A stretch of DNA of 64,000 nucleotides from Furcasterigmium furcatum (taxonomy: Eukaryota > Ascomycota > Sordariomycetes > Glomerellales > Plectosphaerellaceae). The notes below the pieces were generated by a model, which was not told where the DNA came from, did not search any database, and worked only from the letters and a program-made list of their open reading frames with translations. This document shows positions 54,453-64,000 of the stretch, piece after piece. A program made the position numbers and the translations under genes. Where the stretch lies: the NCBI GenBank assembly GCA_001599815.1, contig BCIA01000002.1:6173626-6237625 (forward strand), in the 5' to 3' direction. Position 1 is the stretch's first letter. Each line of letters opens with the position of its first letter.

Positions 54453-55920
54453 CTACTGCCCGACGTTGCAAGAAAAAGGCCGCGAGACCAAACCATTGCG
54501 AAAGTTGACAACCTACAAAGCGTGATTGTTAGCCAAAGCCACACATCCCCAGTCCTGGACCGCCGCCACCCGGAGCTGGACTTACCACCTGATTGAAGCT
54601 GGCGTAAGTGCCGCAGCCCAGCACCGTGATCCCGACGAGGAAGACAGCCAGATTGCACATGGCTGTGAAGAGGTTCCTTCGCTCGTACCACTTGCCGTCC
54701 TTCAGCAAGAAGTACCACATGACGGGAGGGATGTAAAACGAGAGCCCGGAGATGAACAGCGCGCCGCATATGGAGAGGAGCTCCGAGAAGAAGGGAATGG
54801 CCTCGGCAATGATCCAGGAAGCCAGAGTCACGGCCGTGACGGTGGCTATCCACGTGGCCCACCCCTTTGGCGTGTTGACGAAGCGAGCAAGATCGTTCTT
54901 GAAAATACGACCGTGGATGAACTGGCAGGCTACGGTCGTGTTGATCGACCCGGAGATGTAGATGACGGGCAGCGCGACACCGAAGGCGACTCGGGCCAGG
55001 AGGGGGCCGGCCGAGAGCAGCGCGGGAGACTTTACTCCGGTGCCGACGAAGGCGTAGGTCAGAGCCCCGGTCAGGGTGTAGATGACGATCTGGCAACCGG
55101 CGAGGACGGAGATTGATTTGGTGAAATCGGCGGGTGTGTGCATCTCGTCCATGAAGGATGGCTGGGCCGCGGCAAACGCATACGCGAAGACGATATTGGA
55201 TACGGCGACGAATGCTTCGGCAACGGTCAGGTCCTCCCGAGGCCAGGCGGACCAGTCTGAGACTGAGGGCGAGCTCGTATATCGTGCGCCGGTTGCGACG
55301 ACGGTGATGCCAATGGCGAGGATGATGGACGCAAAGTCAACATAGCCGAGAATTGCAACTTCGGTGAACGATGGCGGTATCGCGAGGATCAGGAGGATGA
55401 TGGCCGAGACGGCGCCGAAGACGAGGGAGCAGACGTCGTAGCTCCCCGTAATGCTGGCCAAGGCGATTGTGCCGGTCAGGCAGTGCGAGCCCACGACCAT
55501 GACGAGGAGGGCCACAAAGACGGAGCTGAAGATCCAGTCACCGGGCTTCCCGAGAAGCAAGTGGCCGACATCGGCGTAATGCTTGACCTGCGGGTACTTG
55601 AGCTTGACCAGCCCGATCATGTAGCTGGCGTAGATGGCGATGAAGCCCATGCCCACGGTGATGATCGTTCCGGCGACCATTCCAAGGGCTGCAAAGGCGG
55701 CTGGCAGGCTCAGAGATCCCAGGGCAATAGACTGAACGATCAGGACCATTGACAGGCGTTTCCACCCGAGGCGGTGAAAGTAGGCGTGACCTTCTTCGGT
55801 CTTGACCCTGGCGAACTCGGCGCTGTCAAGAGCCTTGGTAGTGGCGTTGTCGCTGGTTGTCTGAGGCTGGATCTCATCTTGGCTTTCCAGGCCTTTTTCT
55901 GTGAGGTTATTGTCGTGCAT
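54453..55920 (-). CDS. Amino-acid transporter, AAAP family
   Basis: Two exons: 55920-54586 and 54512-54453; 464 aa. A polar N-terminus of about 55 residues is followed by about eleven membrane helices, beginning RLSMVLIVQSIALGSLSLPA and GTIITVGMGFIAIYASYMIG. AFAAAQPSFMDEMHTPADF is the typical intracellular loop of fungal AAAP (neutral amino-acid, mtr-like) permeases. The final exon, after a GTAAGT...GTAG intron with CTAAC branch, gives VVNFRNGLVSRPFSC, matching the usual family end. Without the splice the protein would run into a Gly/Pro tail. Likely plasma-membrane uptake of amino acids or related compounds driven by protons. Divergent from the amidohydrolase, suggesting shared control. Confidence 0.9.
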
Positions 55921-56651
55921 TGTTCCAGATATGATGATATGAAGACTGAGAGAGAGGAAGTAGTGTGGACTTGTGGTTTTGGCAACTTGTCACAGCACTT
56001 GGTTCCCAGCCCTCTTTTATGTACATCTTAAGCCCTTGTGTCTGGCCTTCCCCCCCACGGGGAGAAGCAGAGCTAGGCTCAAGCCCCCAGACTGTCGTGT
56101 GCGTCTCGGGGCAGGATAATCCGAGTATCTCCGCTGGTAACGAGTCGTGACTGCCCCGTTGGACCGAGCAGAGCTCCGTTAAGCCGTCGATTTTACGAGA
56201 AATACTGCCGGCAAGGCCAGCCGATAACACTTGGAGTTGTGTCGGAAAGCCAGACCGACATTCGTGATGTGCAGACTCTCTTGCCTGACGAGAAACAGCC
56301 CCTGGGGTTTGAGGGGCGGGCGACGACAAGTCTTGCGCAGCAACAGCAACTTGAACTAACTGAAACTGGGAGGGAAAGTCGAGACGAACCACGGATCCGC
56401 ACTACTATTTCGCTAGCCAAAAACCCCCGACTCGGAGCAAACCAGAGTCAAGACGACGGCACGGCATGGCTGATGAGAATTCTCTACATGTTGTGGCCTC
56501 GGAAACTTATCTACAAAGCTCACACTCTGTCGTAACAAGCGGTGCATCTACCCTTCATTTCTACCGCACTCTAGTTTTGGTTGTGACCACTCCCTGACGC
56601 CTCTGCCAGACATATCGACTCTCTCTCTCTCTCTCGCGCGCCCAGCCCGTC
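55921..56651. promoter_or_regulatory. Divergent promoter, transporter / amidohydrolase
   Basis: A 731 bp stretch between two divergent metabolic genes, a candidate shared control region. It carries a CT microsatellite at 56620-56634, about 17 bp before the amidohydrolase ATG. Confidence 0.5.
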
Positions 56652-58268
56652 ATGACCCAAAATACATTATTCGTCAACGGGCGCATATTGTCCAAGGCCG
56701 AAACGGGCCTCAATGGACAAGCCACGTTCGTCGACAGCCTGCTCATCCAGGACGGCAAGATCACCGCCATCGGCTCCCACAAGAACTTCGACCAAGACGC
56801 AATTCGGGGAGCCAAGGTACAAGACCTCAAGCAGCGTACGGTGCTCCCGGGCTTCATCGACGGCCACATGCATCTCCTCCTGCTGGGTCAGAGTCTCCGA
56901 AAGGTCGACCTGACGCCGTGTAGGAATGTCGACGACATCCGCGCGACTATCAAGGCATACGCGGTGGCCAACCCGGACGAGCCCATGATCATGTGCAAGA
57001 ACTGGTTTCACTCCATGACCCCCGACGGCGTTTCGGCGGCGTTGCTCGATGGCATTGACGAGAGGCCTATCTTTGTCGACTCGAACAGCCTGCATTCGTG
57101 TTTCTGCAACACAGCAGCCCTTGACCTCCTTGGTGTCGCCGACCAGCCCGACCCGGCCGGCGGTAAGATCCACCGAGGCCCTGACGGGAAACCCACCGGT
57201 CTTCTCGATGAAGGTGCTATGATGGCCATTATCTGGCCTTTCCAGGCAAAGTCGGTCTCGAAAGAGGCCAGGATAGAGGCTATCCGCGCAGCAATCACGG
57301 AATACAACGCGGCAGGGTACACCGGCGTCATCGAGATGGCCATGGACGAAGAGGCGTGGGACGCCCTCATGGAACTTCATGAACGCGAACCCACGCTGCC
57401 CATCCGCGTTGCCGCATACTGGCTTATCCGCCCAACCGAGGACCATGAGGCCAACTCACGACAGGTCCAGCGCGCAGTCGAGATGAACCGCAAGTTTGGC
57501 AATGGCAACGACATGGACTTCCGCGTCGTCGGCATCAAACTCATCCTGGACGGTATCATTGATGCCTGCACGGCTTATCTATCCCAACCATACAATACCA
57601 ACGCGGCCCTGCCACCCCCTGTGTGGCTCAAGGAGTACATGGAGCCTGTGGTGAAGGAGGCGGACGAGTCCGGTCTCCAGATCGCCCTCCACGCGATCGG
57701 CGATGCCGCCATCACCATGGCGATCGACTCCATTGCAAAATTCGGAACCCCGGGACGGCGCCACCGCATCGAGCACCTCGAGCTGGCCTCGCCCGAGGAC
57801 GCGAGACGCCTGGGACAACTGGGTCTCACTGCCTCGGTGCAGCCGGTGCACGCCGATCCCTCGATCCTCCAGGCCTGGAACCGCCTCCTCGGAGAGAGCC
57901 GCGCGAAGCGTGCGTTCGCGTACAGGGAATTCGCTGACGCCGGCGCCCTGCTCGCGCTCGGCAGCGACAGCCCGACCTCTCCGTGGGCGCCCCTCGAGAA
58001 CCTCTACGTCGCGACGACGAGACAATCGTCACGCGACCAGACATATCCCGAGACGGTGAACGAGAACTTCCGCCTGGGGCTGTGCGAGGCCGTCGTCGCG
58101 TACACGGACGGCGCTGCCCGCAGCGTCTTCCTGGAGGACCGGGTCGGGAGCCTGGACGTCGGCAAGGCTGCTGATTTCGTCGTTGTTGACATGGAATGGG
58201 ACGCCGCCAAGCTTCTGAAGGCCTCGGTCGAGCAGACCTGGTTCGCGGGTCGGAGGGTCTTTGGTTGA
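56652..58268 (+). CDS. Amidohydrolase family 3 (YtcJ-like metal-dependent hydrolase)
   Basis: Single exon, 538 aa, the usual size. N-terminal beta-sandwich start NTLFVNGRILSKAETGLNG, then the metal-binding HxH in VLPGFIDGHMHLLLLG at about residues 72-87. DSNSLHSCFCNTAAL, GLLDEGAM and LILDGIIDACTAYLSQPY are YtcJ-type landmarks. ALHAIGDAAITMAIDSI and RRHRIEHLELASPEDARRLG supply further metal-ligand His. Finally LALGSDSPTSPWAPLENLY gives the catalytic Asp, and the protein ends with a second sandwich (GKAADFVVVDMEWD). Predicted cytosolic hydrolysis of C-N bonds in an amide, carbamate or ring substrate; substrate unknown. No signal peptide. Confidence 0.92.
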   Translation: MTQNTLFVNGRILSKAETGLNGQATFVDSLLIQDGKITAIGSHKNFDQDAIRGAKVQDLKQRTVLPGFIDGHMHLLLLGQSLRKVDLTPCRNVDDIRATIKAYAVANPDEPMIMCKNWFHSMTPDGVSAALLDGIDERPIFVDSNSLHSCFCNTAALDLLGVADQPDPAGGKIHRGPDGKPTGLLDEGAMMAIIWPFQAKSVSKEARIEAIRAAITEYNAAGYTGVIEMAMDEEAWDALMELHEREPTLPIRVAAYWLIRPTEDHEANSRQVQRAVEMNRKFGNGNDMDFRVVGIKLILDGIIDACTAYLSQPYNTNAALPPPVWLKEYMEPVVKEADESGLQIALHAIGDAAITMAIDSIAKFGTPGRRHRIEHLELASPEDARRLGQLGLTASVQPVHADPSILQAWNRLLGESRAKRAFAYREFADAGALLALGSDSPTSPWAPLENLYVATTRQSSRDQTYPETVNENFRLGLCEAVVAYTDGAARSVFLEDRVGSLDVGKAADFVVVDMEWDAAKLLKASVEQTWFAGRRVFG

Positions 58269-58525
58269 GTTGATGCGGAGGAGACCGGGCATCGCATGTA
58301 TTTCACTTGAATACCACAGGAACCTAGACTAGAGTCTAAACTCTCTTCAGACTCTCTTGGCTTTTGATGCCAACCAATACCTTACTCCATGACTGAGATG
58401 AATGATAACCTCGAGGTGGTGTTGCTACCGTGGTGCTGCTACATCACCCACAGTCTCTGGGCGCTTCAGGCAAAGAATGACCCAAATGATGCATGTATTT
58501 CTGAACTATCTTATTCTAGCTCTGT

Positions 58526-59116
58526 TCAAGCACCTCTGGCATGTTCCTGCTCAAGCTTCATGTCCCTCCAGCCATCCATGAACTTTGCTCCCAAGCTCTC
58601 ATAGAACCGAATGCTCGGCAGATTCCAGTCCAGCACCCTCCAATCCATTCTAGAACCGCCCACAGCGTGCAATTCCCGACTGAGGGCATCCATGAGGCGC
58701 TTTCCGTGGCCGCTTCTCCTCCCCGACGGCAACACATAGAGGTCCTCGAGATAGATACCAGGCGCCGCGTGCCAGGTCACGTAGCTGTAAAAGTACAGAG
58801 CCATGCCTGCGGGTATCCCGTCGCAGTCAAAGGCCAGCAGGACACGAGCCGGCCGCGAGGGGGTGATGGGTTCGGCGGACGCGGATGCATCCTCCTCCTC
58901 GTCGGGGTCGAACGCGATCGTGTTGTGCAGCTTTTCTTCAGTGGTCGTGATGGAGGACAGCTCGCTTTGGTAGTCGGCGAGTTCTCTGATGAACCTGAGC
59001 AGAGTCGGAACATCTAATACTCGCTGTCAGTAACTTTAATTATTGAAACCTCGGACCTTGCTGCACCACGAACCGCTTCGACGTGCATGTCGCACGTAAC
59101 CCTGGCCGGTTGCCAT
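58526..59116 (-). CDS. GNAT N-acetyltransferase, spermidine/diamine acetyltransferase-like
   Basis: Exons 59116-59074 and 59013-58526, joined by a 60-nt intron whose split codon rebuilds VRHARRSDVPTLLRFIRELA; 176 aa, like SSAT proteins (about 170 aa). Key GNAT features: GMALYFYSYVTWHAAPGIYL (strand 4), EDLYVLPSGRRSGHGKRLM with the R/Q-x-x-G-x-G/A acetyl-CoA loop (here RRSGHGK), and MDWRVLDWNLPSIRFYESLG for the C-terminal motif including the Tyr general acid. Predicted reaction: acetyl-CoA-dependent acetylation of a primary amine (polyamine, diamine or amino acid). The intact gene is visible only after splicing. Fits an amine theme with the neighbouring transporter and aminotransferase. Confidence 0.88.
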
Positions 59117-59441
59117 GGCTGACGTCTTGGGTACCGAGCTGGATGGAACTGAGCAACCCGAAGCTGGGTGCAGTCAACAATAAATCACCATAATCCCGAA
59201 ATTGGTTGTCGTCTGCGCCTCAGAAATCTTGAAGCAGTAAGTCCGTACCTAGGTACCTTCCTAGGTATGGAGGTGACGTACTGAAAGGGGTAAAGAGGCG
59301 CCAGAGCAACTTGGGAGGGCAAGTCGAAGCGGCATCTTGGCGGTGGGGATGCCGACGCTAATATAGTAAACTCCAACTCCTGGGAACAGCCCTGATTTGT
59401 TGAAAGGCGATCGTGGGGGCTTCTCCATGCCCTATCCATTA

Positions 59442-59530
59442 ACCTCCCAGTTCGACCTCCCAGATGAACTTCCCAGATGAACATCCCAGCTCGAACTCCC
59501 AGATCACCTCCCAGTTCAACCTCCCGGAGA
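59442..59530. repeat. Degenerate 13-bp tandem repeat in Zn2Cys6 gene leader
   Basis: About seven copies of a unit near CCTCCCAGNTNAA, ending 24 bp before the ATG at 59554. Confidence 0.75.
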
Positions 59531-59553
59531 CAAATCCCTAGCAACAAGCCGTC

Positions 59554-61367
59554 ATGAGCCGCTCCTCGGCGGGGTGCTGGACCTGCAAACTTCGACACCG
59601 AAAATGCGACTTCCGGACGCCCGAATGCAGAGAGTGCCGGGACCGATGTATTCCCTGCCACGGTTACGGCCCCAAGCCCGTGTGGATGGACGGATCAGCT
59701 GCGGAGAGACGGCAGCTCACACTCATCAAGACCGCTGTCAAGCGGCATGTCAGCGACGTACGCAAGTCCCGCGACCTGCATCGGCAAGCAACGAGAACGA
59801 CCGCACCTCCTGTCGCCAGGGCATCTCCGACGCGGACCAGGACCCCCCATGATGGCAACTCGACGTCTTCTGCGCATGAGCTTCCGTCTTCTTCGCAGCC
59901 AGGAGATCGTGCAGAAGACGACCGCAGCATAATCGAGCGTGACCTGACCCCCGGACACTCACATGCCCCGCGCCGTTCAACCTCCTCGCACGTCCTCCGC
60001 CCCGACTCGGCATCTCTCGTCATGCATTATCTTGACCAAGTATTCTACTGGCTGTTTCCTTACTTTCGCCCCCGCTCCCGCCTCGGCGACAGGGGCTGGC
60101 TCCTCCCCCTCCTCTGCAACGGCGGCCCCATGTCCCACGCCGCCATGGCGCTCTCGGCCCTCCACAGGAACGCGGTCCAGGTCACTCGCCGGCAGGACTA
60201 TCTACGCAACCAGGAAGCCCTCGAATATCACTCTCGGGCCCTGCGGGAGCTCCTCGAGATCTCGCGCCGCACCGACACAGAGACGCTGCTTGGCGATAAG
60301 TTCCAGCTCGCGGAATTTGTAGCCTCAAGCCTGACGCTGATCAGTTTCGAGGTGAGTTAACTGGAGTACTATGGAGTGGCATCGACTTCACGTGCGTTCT
60401 CGAAGGTCTCTAGAATGTATCGACTAATCCTTCAGGTCTTCAATGGCGCGGAGTATGACTGGCTTCCCCACCTCGAGGCTGTGACGACCGTGCTCAGCAT
60501 GCAGTCGCCAGGCTCACTGCTCGGACAGCCTCCATCTCCCATCAGCGTGGGCGCCTCTCCAGCTGGTAGGGGCTACGACCCCAGTGGCGAAGAGTCTCAG
60601 CCCGATTTCGACTTCCTCGTGACTCAAGCAATATGGTTCGACATACTGTCGTGTGTCTCGACGGGGCGGGTGCCGCGGCTTCCGTATAAGCACTGGCTCG
60701 AGGTCTCGAAGCTAGAGATGGCGGACTTGATGGGTTGCTATAACTGGGTCATGATCGCCATCGGCGACTTGGCACATCTCCAGGCCTGGAAAGGGACCAT
60801 GAAGGAGCAGGGGACGCTGAGCGTGCCAGAGTTGGTCATGAGAAGTCGAAGCATCGAGACGAGGTTACGGGACGGCCTTGCCGAACTCGAGTCGGCAATC
60901 AAGGTGAGTAATGAGAGAGCGTGACCTGAAGAACCGCCTCGTGCCGCGAATGGCTAACAGTGTATCGGTAGGAGGACGGCGATGTTTCCCCAGCGGCATG
61001 GGTCTCTCACGTCTTTGTGCTTGCGTCGCTGGTCCTATCAAGTACCATAGTCTCGGGACCGTTGAAATCTCTCCCGGAAATCAGGGAGACGGTCCAAAGG
61101 GCCGTGGAGACGCTTCACATCTGGCCCGAGGCCATCTCTCTCCAAAGCCTTGTCTGGCCTCTCTATATCATGGGATGCATGGCCGAGGCCCAACATCGAG
61201 ACTTCTTCGACACCCTGCTGACTGATTCCATCAACAAGACTGGAGGGTTTGGGAATTGTGGCACCGTGCTCAAGATCATGAAGGAGTCTTGGGCCTCGCA
61301 GGAGCGTCGTGACTGGGATGGCCTGGACCTGACATTTCAGACGGGTGTTCGCGTCTTGTTGATCTGA
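59554..61367 (+). CDS. Zn2Cys6 transcription factor
   Basis: Exons 59554-60351, 60436-60903 and 60972-61367; 553 aa. The zinc cluster starts at residue 8 (CWTCKLRHRKC then CRECRDRCIPC) with standard spacing, placing DNA binding at the extreme N-terminus. This group often reads GCWTCKLRRKKCDE in relatives. A Ser/Thr/Arg-rich linker is followed by the fungal-specific regulatory region from about residue 150: VMHYLDQVFYWLFPYF, HAAMALSALHR, and later VFVLASLVLSSTIVSGPL and AISLQSLVWPLYIMGCMAEA. The latter stretches are typical of the DUF3468/Fungal_trans_2 type. Nuclear regulator, probably of the adjacent metabolic genes by position. Both introns have GTGAGT donors and are in phase 0. Confidence 0.9.
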
Positions 61368-61846
61368 GCGCCGAACCGGGGCCTGCAAGCTTCTGGGCTT
61401 ATCTAGTATCAAATGCAACATGAGAGCGTTGAGTCGTCTACTAGGGGTATTCCTTACGTAGGTACTGAATGTACTACCCACGTAATACTTGCAAGTTTTC
61501 GGAGCAACGGGCTGTCTGATGGGGGGGAACTTGAAGGGGGGCGGGGCCCCGTGTGTCTTCTGGGAGGGCAGGTGGAGACGAGGCCGTTCCGTTCGGGGGA
61601 AAAGGGGGCAAGTCGAGGCACACACAGACATCTGCGGAGATGGCCTCCCAGTCTGAACCACCTCACTTGGGAGTCGAGGATGCAATCCGGTTACTGCTCT
61701 TGAACCTGAGATGAAGTCTTTATTAAAGACATGATTTACTCCTTTCTCGTCGCAACATAGGTACCTACACTACGACCTCCCCCGCGTCCCCCCCCTACTC
61801 GTTGCATCACTACCAGTCCTCAGCCAGACAAGCTACCAACCACAAG
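61368..61846. promoter_or_regulatory. Promoter region of the aminotransferase
   Basis: A 479 bp stretch. Contains TACGTAGGTA (61456-61465) and ATAGGTACCTAC (61757-61768), similar to palindromic TACCTAGGTA-like motifs elsewhere in the window, and a G-rich patch at 61520-61550. No gene. Confidence 0.4.
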
Positions 61847-62962
61847 ATGAAGTACGAGCGCATGCCCATCGAGATTGAGTCACCCGAGGAGTACGGGTAC
61901 GACAAGATCAAGTACAATCTCTCCGAGAGCTCCATCGCCGACCAGACCCTCGAGTCGCTCAATCTCCAGATCCCGAACCTCACCCTCCTCTACAACGAGC
62001 ACCGCGGCGAGACCGAGCTGCGCCAGCTCATTGCCGACGACGCCAACGTGAGCGCCGATGACGTCCTTATTACCGGCGGCGCCGCTGGTGCCCTCTTCAT
62101 CATCACAACTTCACAGCTGGGCACCTCCCAGGTGTCGGAGCCCAACCACCTCGTCGTCGTGCGCCCCAACTACGCGACCAACCTGGAGACCCCCAAGGCC
62201 GTGGGCTGCGAGATCTCATACATTGACGTCACTTTCGAGAATGGCTTCCAGCCCAACATCGACGACGTCGAGGCTGCCATCAAGCCCAACACGCGGCTCG
62301 TCTCCGTGACATGCCCGCACAACCCCACCGGCTCGACGCTCTCTCGGGCGGCGCTCGACCGGCTCGTCGCCATCACCAAGCAGAAAGGTGTTCTGCTGCT
62401 CGTAGACGAGACGTACCGCGATATCGCATTCGGCGAGAAGCTGCCCGTCGCAGCCTCCCTGGGCGACCACGTCCTGAGCGTCAGCTCGCTGTCCAAGTCC
62501 TTCGGCATCCCCGGCGTCCGCATCGGCTGGCTCATCAGCACGAACAAGAAGCTTCAGGAGACCTTCCTTGCCGCGAAGGAGCAGATCAGCATCAGCGGCA
62601 GCGTGATCAACGAGTGGATCGCGACGCAGGTCCTCTCGCGCCGTGCGCAGCTCCTAGCCGACACGACGGGCGACATGGAGATCCGCCTCCGGATGGTCGA
62701 GGCGTGGATCGAGGGCGAGGAGCTCCTGGAATGGGTCAAGCCCACCGGCGGCGTCGTCTGCTTCCCCAGGATCAAGAAAGAGCCGAAGGGGGGGCTGCCG
62801 GCTTTCTACGACAGGCTGCTGAAGAAGTATGCAACGTATGTCGGCCCTGGCCATTGGTTTGAGCTGTCTGATGCGTTCTTCCGGCTGGGCTACGGATGGC
62901 CTACGCGCGACGAGCTGGAGGGAGGCATGAAGGCGATCTCGGCTGCGCTGCGAGATGAGTGA
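61847..62962 (+). CDS. Class I/II PLP-dependent aminotransferase
   Basis: Single exon, 371 aa from ATG 61847 (CAAGATGAAG), standard fold-type I length. Seen: NLSESSIADQTL near the start, HRGETELRQLIA, the GG-AAGAL cofactor-phosphate turn (VLITGGAAGALFI), CPHNPTGSTLSRAAL with the substrate-proximal Asn, VDETYRDIAF with the Asp that binds the pyridine nitrogen and the stacking Tyr, and the Schiff-base Lys in SVSSLSKSFGIPGVRIGWLI (SLSKS, with the Arg for phosphate in GVRIGW). The end FFRLGYGWPT supplies the carboxylate-binding Arg. Predicted: transfer of an amino group between an amino acid or amine-like substrate and a 2-oxo acid. Substrate not predictable; some distant relatives act in specialised metabolism. 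Confidence 0.92.
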   Translation: MKYERMPIEIESPEEYGYDKIKYNLSESSIADQTLESLNLQIPNLTLLYNEHRGETELRQLIADDANVSADDVLITGGAAGALFIITTSQLGTSQVSEPNHLVVVRPNYATNLETPKAVGCEISYIDVTFENGFQPNIDDVEAAIKPNTRLVSVTCPHNPTGSTLSRAALDRLVAITKQKGVLLLVDETYRDIAFGEKLPVAASLGDHVLSVSSLSKSFGIPGVRIGWLISTNKKLQETFLAAKEQISISGSVINEWIATQVLSRRAQLLADTTGDMEIRLRMVEAWIEGEELLEWVKPTGGVVCFPRIKKEPKGGLPAFYDRLLKKYATYVGPGHWFELSDAFFRLGYGWPTRDELEGGMKAISAALRDE

Positions 62963-63165
62963 AGGAGGTGAAGCCGAGGCGACCCGAGAAGAAAGGGGGA
63001 CTATGTGCCGATATTGCTCTGAACATCGGTAGCATAGTAGAGGCCTGATGAACTCCTAAATGAATCTATTTTGTACGTGACTGTATCCCTCGGTCATAGA
63101 TACTTATCGTCCCCGACTGCTGGTGGTTGCTTGAAGCCCCGAATCTACGTCGTCCAGCTCTGAAA

Positions 63166-64000
63166 TTACGCCCCGAGCAGTCCCCAGGCGGCGCCCAGTG
63201 GTAGCCCCTGTTCATCGGCGCCTGGATCTTCAATCTCTGAGCTGTCTTTTCCGTCGCGCTCGTCCAAGATGTCGAGCAATTCCGCCACGTTCGGCGGGTC
63301 GACCATTTCAATAATGTCCCGCATCGTCCAGCTGTACTCCGCGATGCATGGCCAGACGGTGGCTCCAACTTCCTCCGTGGCTCCATCTTCGTCCGTGGTA
63401 CCCCAGATATTGTAAACGCAAGGAATACTTCCCCGGGATTCAAAACTCTCCTTATAACGGGCTCGGTGGCCAGTTCCCAGCCGGAACTCTGCAACAAGCT
63501 CGTAAGTAACCACATTCCATGTATGGTACCTGTAGCGTTTTTCCTTCATCATTGGGCCTTCTACTTTGATCTCTGCCAAGAATGATGGATTCCCCAGATG
63601 AATGTCTAGGAGATACTTCAAACCCGTGCCGAAGTAGCGTGTCCAATTTGTCCGGAACCTATGATCAGCACCTTCCGGACCACCTGTGGGGCGTTGAAAC
63701 TGGAGAAAGGACCCGGCCGGTGGAAGGGGTCGTCCCGGGAGCCATGAGAAGAACCATTCATAATCTTCCCTAGGGAGGCCCCAGAAGACAAATTCCAGCA
63801 GACGAGAGGCCAGAAACGACGCAAAGAAGGGAGCGGCGATGCCCGCAACTAGTACGGAGAACACCACTTTCCGTTGCTCAGTGATGTAATAACCGCGCGC
63901 GTCTGAAACCACCTTCTTGAGATCCTCGTGGTGACTGATATGGTTGAACAAAGCTTCAGTGGCGGCTCTTGAACCTAGAGGCCCGTCGCCGTGGATAGAT
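63166..64000 (-). CDS. Membrane-anchored protein of unknown function, 5' end outside window
   Basis: The frame is open from the right edge (codons SIHGDGPLGSRAATEALFNH...) to a stop at 63166, giving at least 277 residues; the true start is beyond 64000 and further introns there cannot be excluded. One hydrophobic segment follows the N-terminal part (KVVFSVLVAGIAAPFFASFL). The remainder is soluble, with RYRYHTWNVVTYELVAEFRL and IPCVYNIWGTTDEDG, ending in an acidic Asp/Glu region and a Gly/Leu/Ala tail. I do not recognise the family. Convergent with the aminotransferase (203 bp). Confidence 0.7.
   Translation of the reverse strand, partial: SIHGDGPLGSRAATEALFNHISHHEDLKKVVSDARGYYITEQRKVVFSVLVAGIAAPFFASFLASRLLEFVFWGLPREDYEWFFSWLPGRPLPPAGSFLQFQRPTGGPEGADHRFRTNWTRYFGTGLKYLLDIHLGNPSFLAEIKVEGPMMKEKRYRYHTWNVVTYELVAEFRLGTGHRARYKESFESRGSIPCVYNIWGTTDEDGATEEVGATVWPCIAEYSWTMRDIIEMVDPPNVAELLDILDERDGKDSSEIEDPGADEQGLPLGAAWGLLGA

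Noticed and set aside
1..64000. Transposons, RIP-degraded repeats, CRISPR arrays, 5S rRNA
   Set aside because: No terminal repeats, transposase or reverse-transcriptase motifs, AT-rich islands, regularly spaced repeats or recognisable 5S sequence were seen by eye.

Overview
The window is nuclear DNA of a filamentous ascomycete (Pezizomycotina, most likely Sordariomycetes). Genes are broken by short 45-150 nt introns with GT(RNGY)...CTAAC/CTGAC...AG signals, coding DNA is GC-rich at third positions, Zn2Cys6, bZIP and bHLH regulators are numerous, and there is a fungal STAND (NLR-like) protein. No rRNA, convincing tRNA, transposon or CRISPR array was seen. About 30 protein genes were rebuilt by hand-splicing; exon limits are given in each entry.

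Layout. 0.2-3.7 kb is a housekeeping block: splicing factor SLT11, mitochondrial LYR protein MZM1 and ribosome-associated Hsp40 zuotin. 4.8-13.9 kb holds a single-pass Cys-rich membrane protein, a mitochondrial MCP1-like protein with a 40-G homopolymer in its intron, an eight-exon Zn2Cys6 regulator, a C2H2 zinc-finger protein, a bZIP protein and a very short Zn2Cys6 protein. 14-22.2 kb looks accessory: a small ORF, an NLR-like NACHT protein, an APH-like kinase interrupted by an in-frame TGA, an SRPK-like kinase with NFG in place of DFG, and a phytanoyl-CoA-dioxygenase-like enzyme. 22.9-27.1 kb has an F-box protein and a small four-helix membrane protein. A 6.4 kb gene-poor stretch with clustered GATA motifs then precedes a SWIRM/FUN19-like gene at 33.6-34.9 kb. 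37.9-43.2 kb has a GRIP golgin (IMH1-like) and the ER-junction protein Lunapark. A 3.8 kb gene-poor stretch precedes an SREBP-type bHLH gene (47.0-48.2 kb), followed by a low-complexity Ser/Arg-rich protein.

51.4-63 kb is a compact metabolic block: bZIP regulator, NmrA/isoflavone-reductase-like oxidoreductase, AAAP amino-acid transporter divergent from an amidohydrolase, SSAT-like GNAT acetyltransferase, Zn2Cys6 regulator and class I/II aminotransferase. The gene content suggests uptake and processing of an amino acid or amine-derived compound under local regulators. No PKS, NRPS or terpene backbone enzyme is present, so the cluster idea is inference. The window ends inside a membrane-anchored protein of unknown function.

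Gene models rest on reading frame, splice signals and recalled family conservation. No search or expression data were available.
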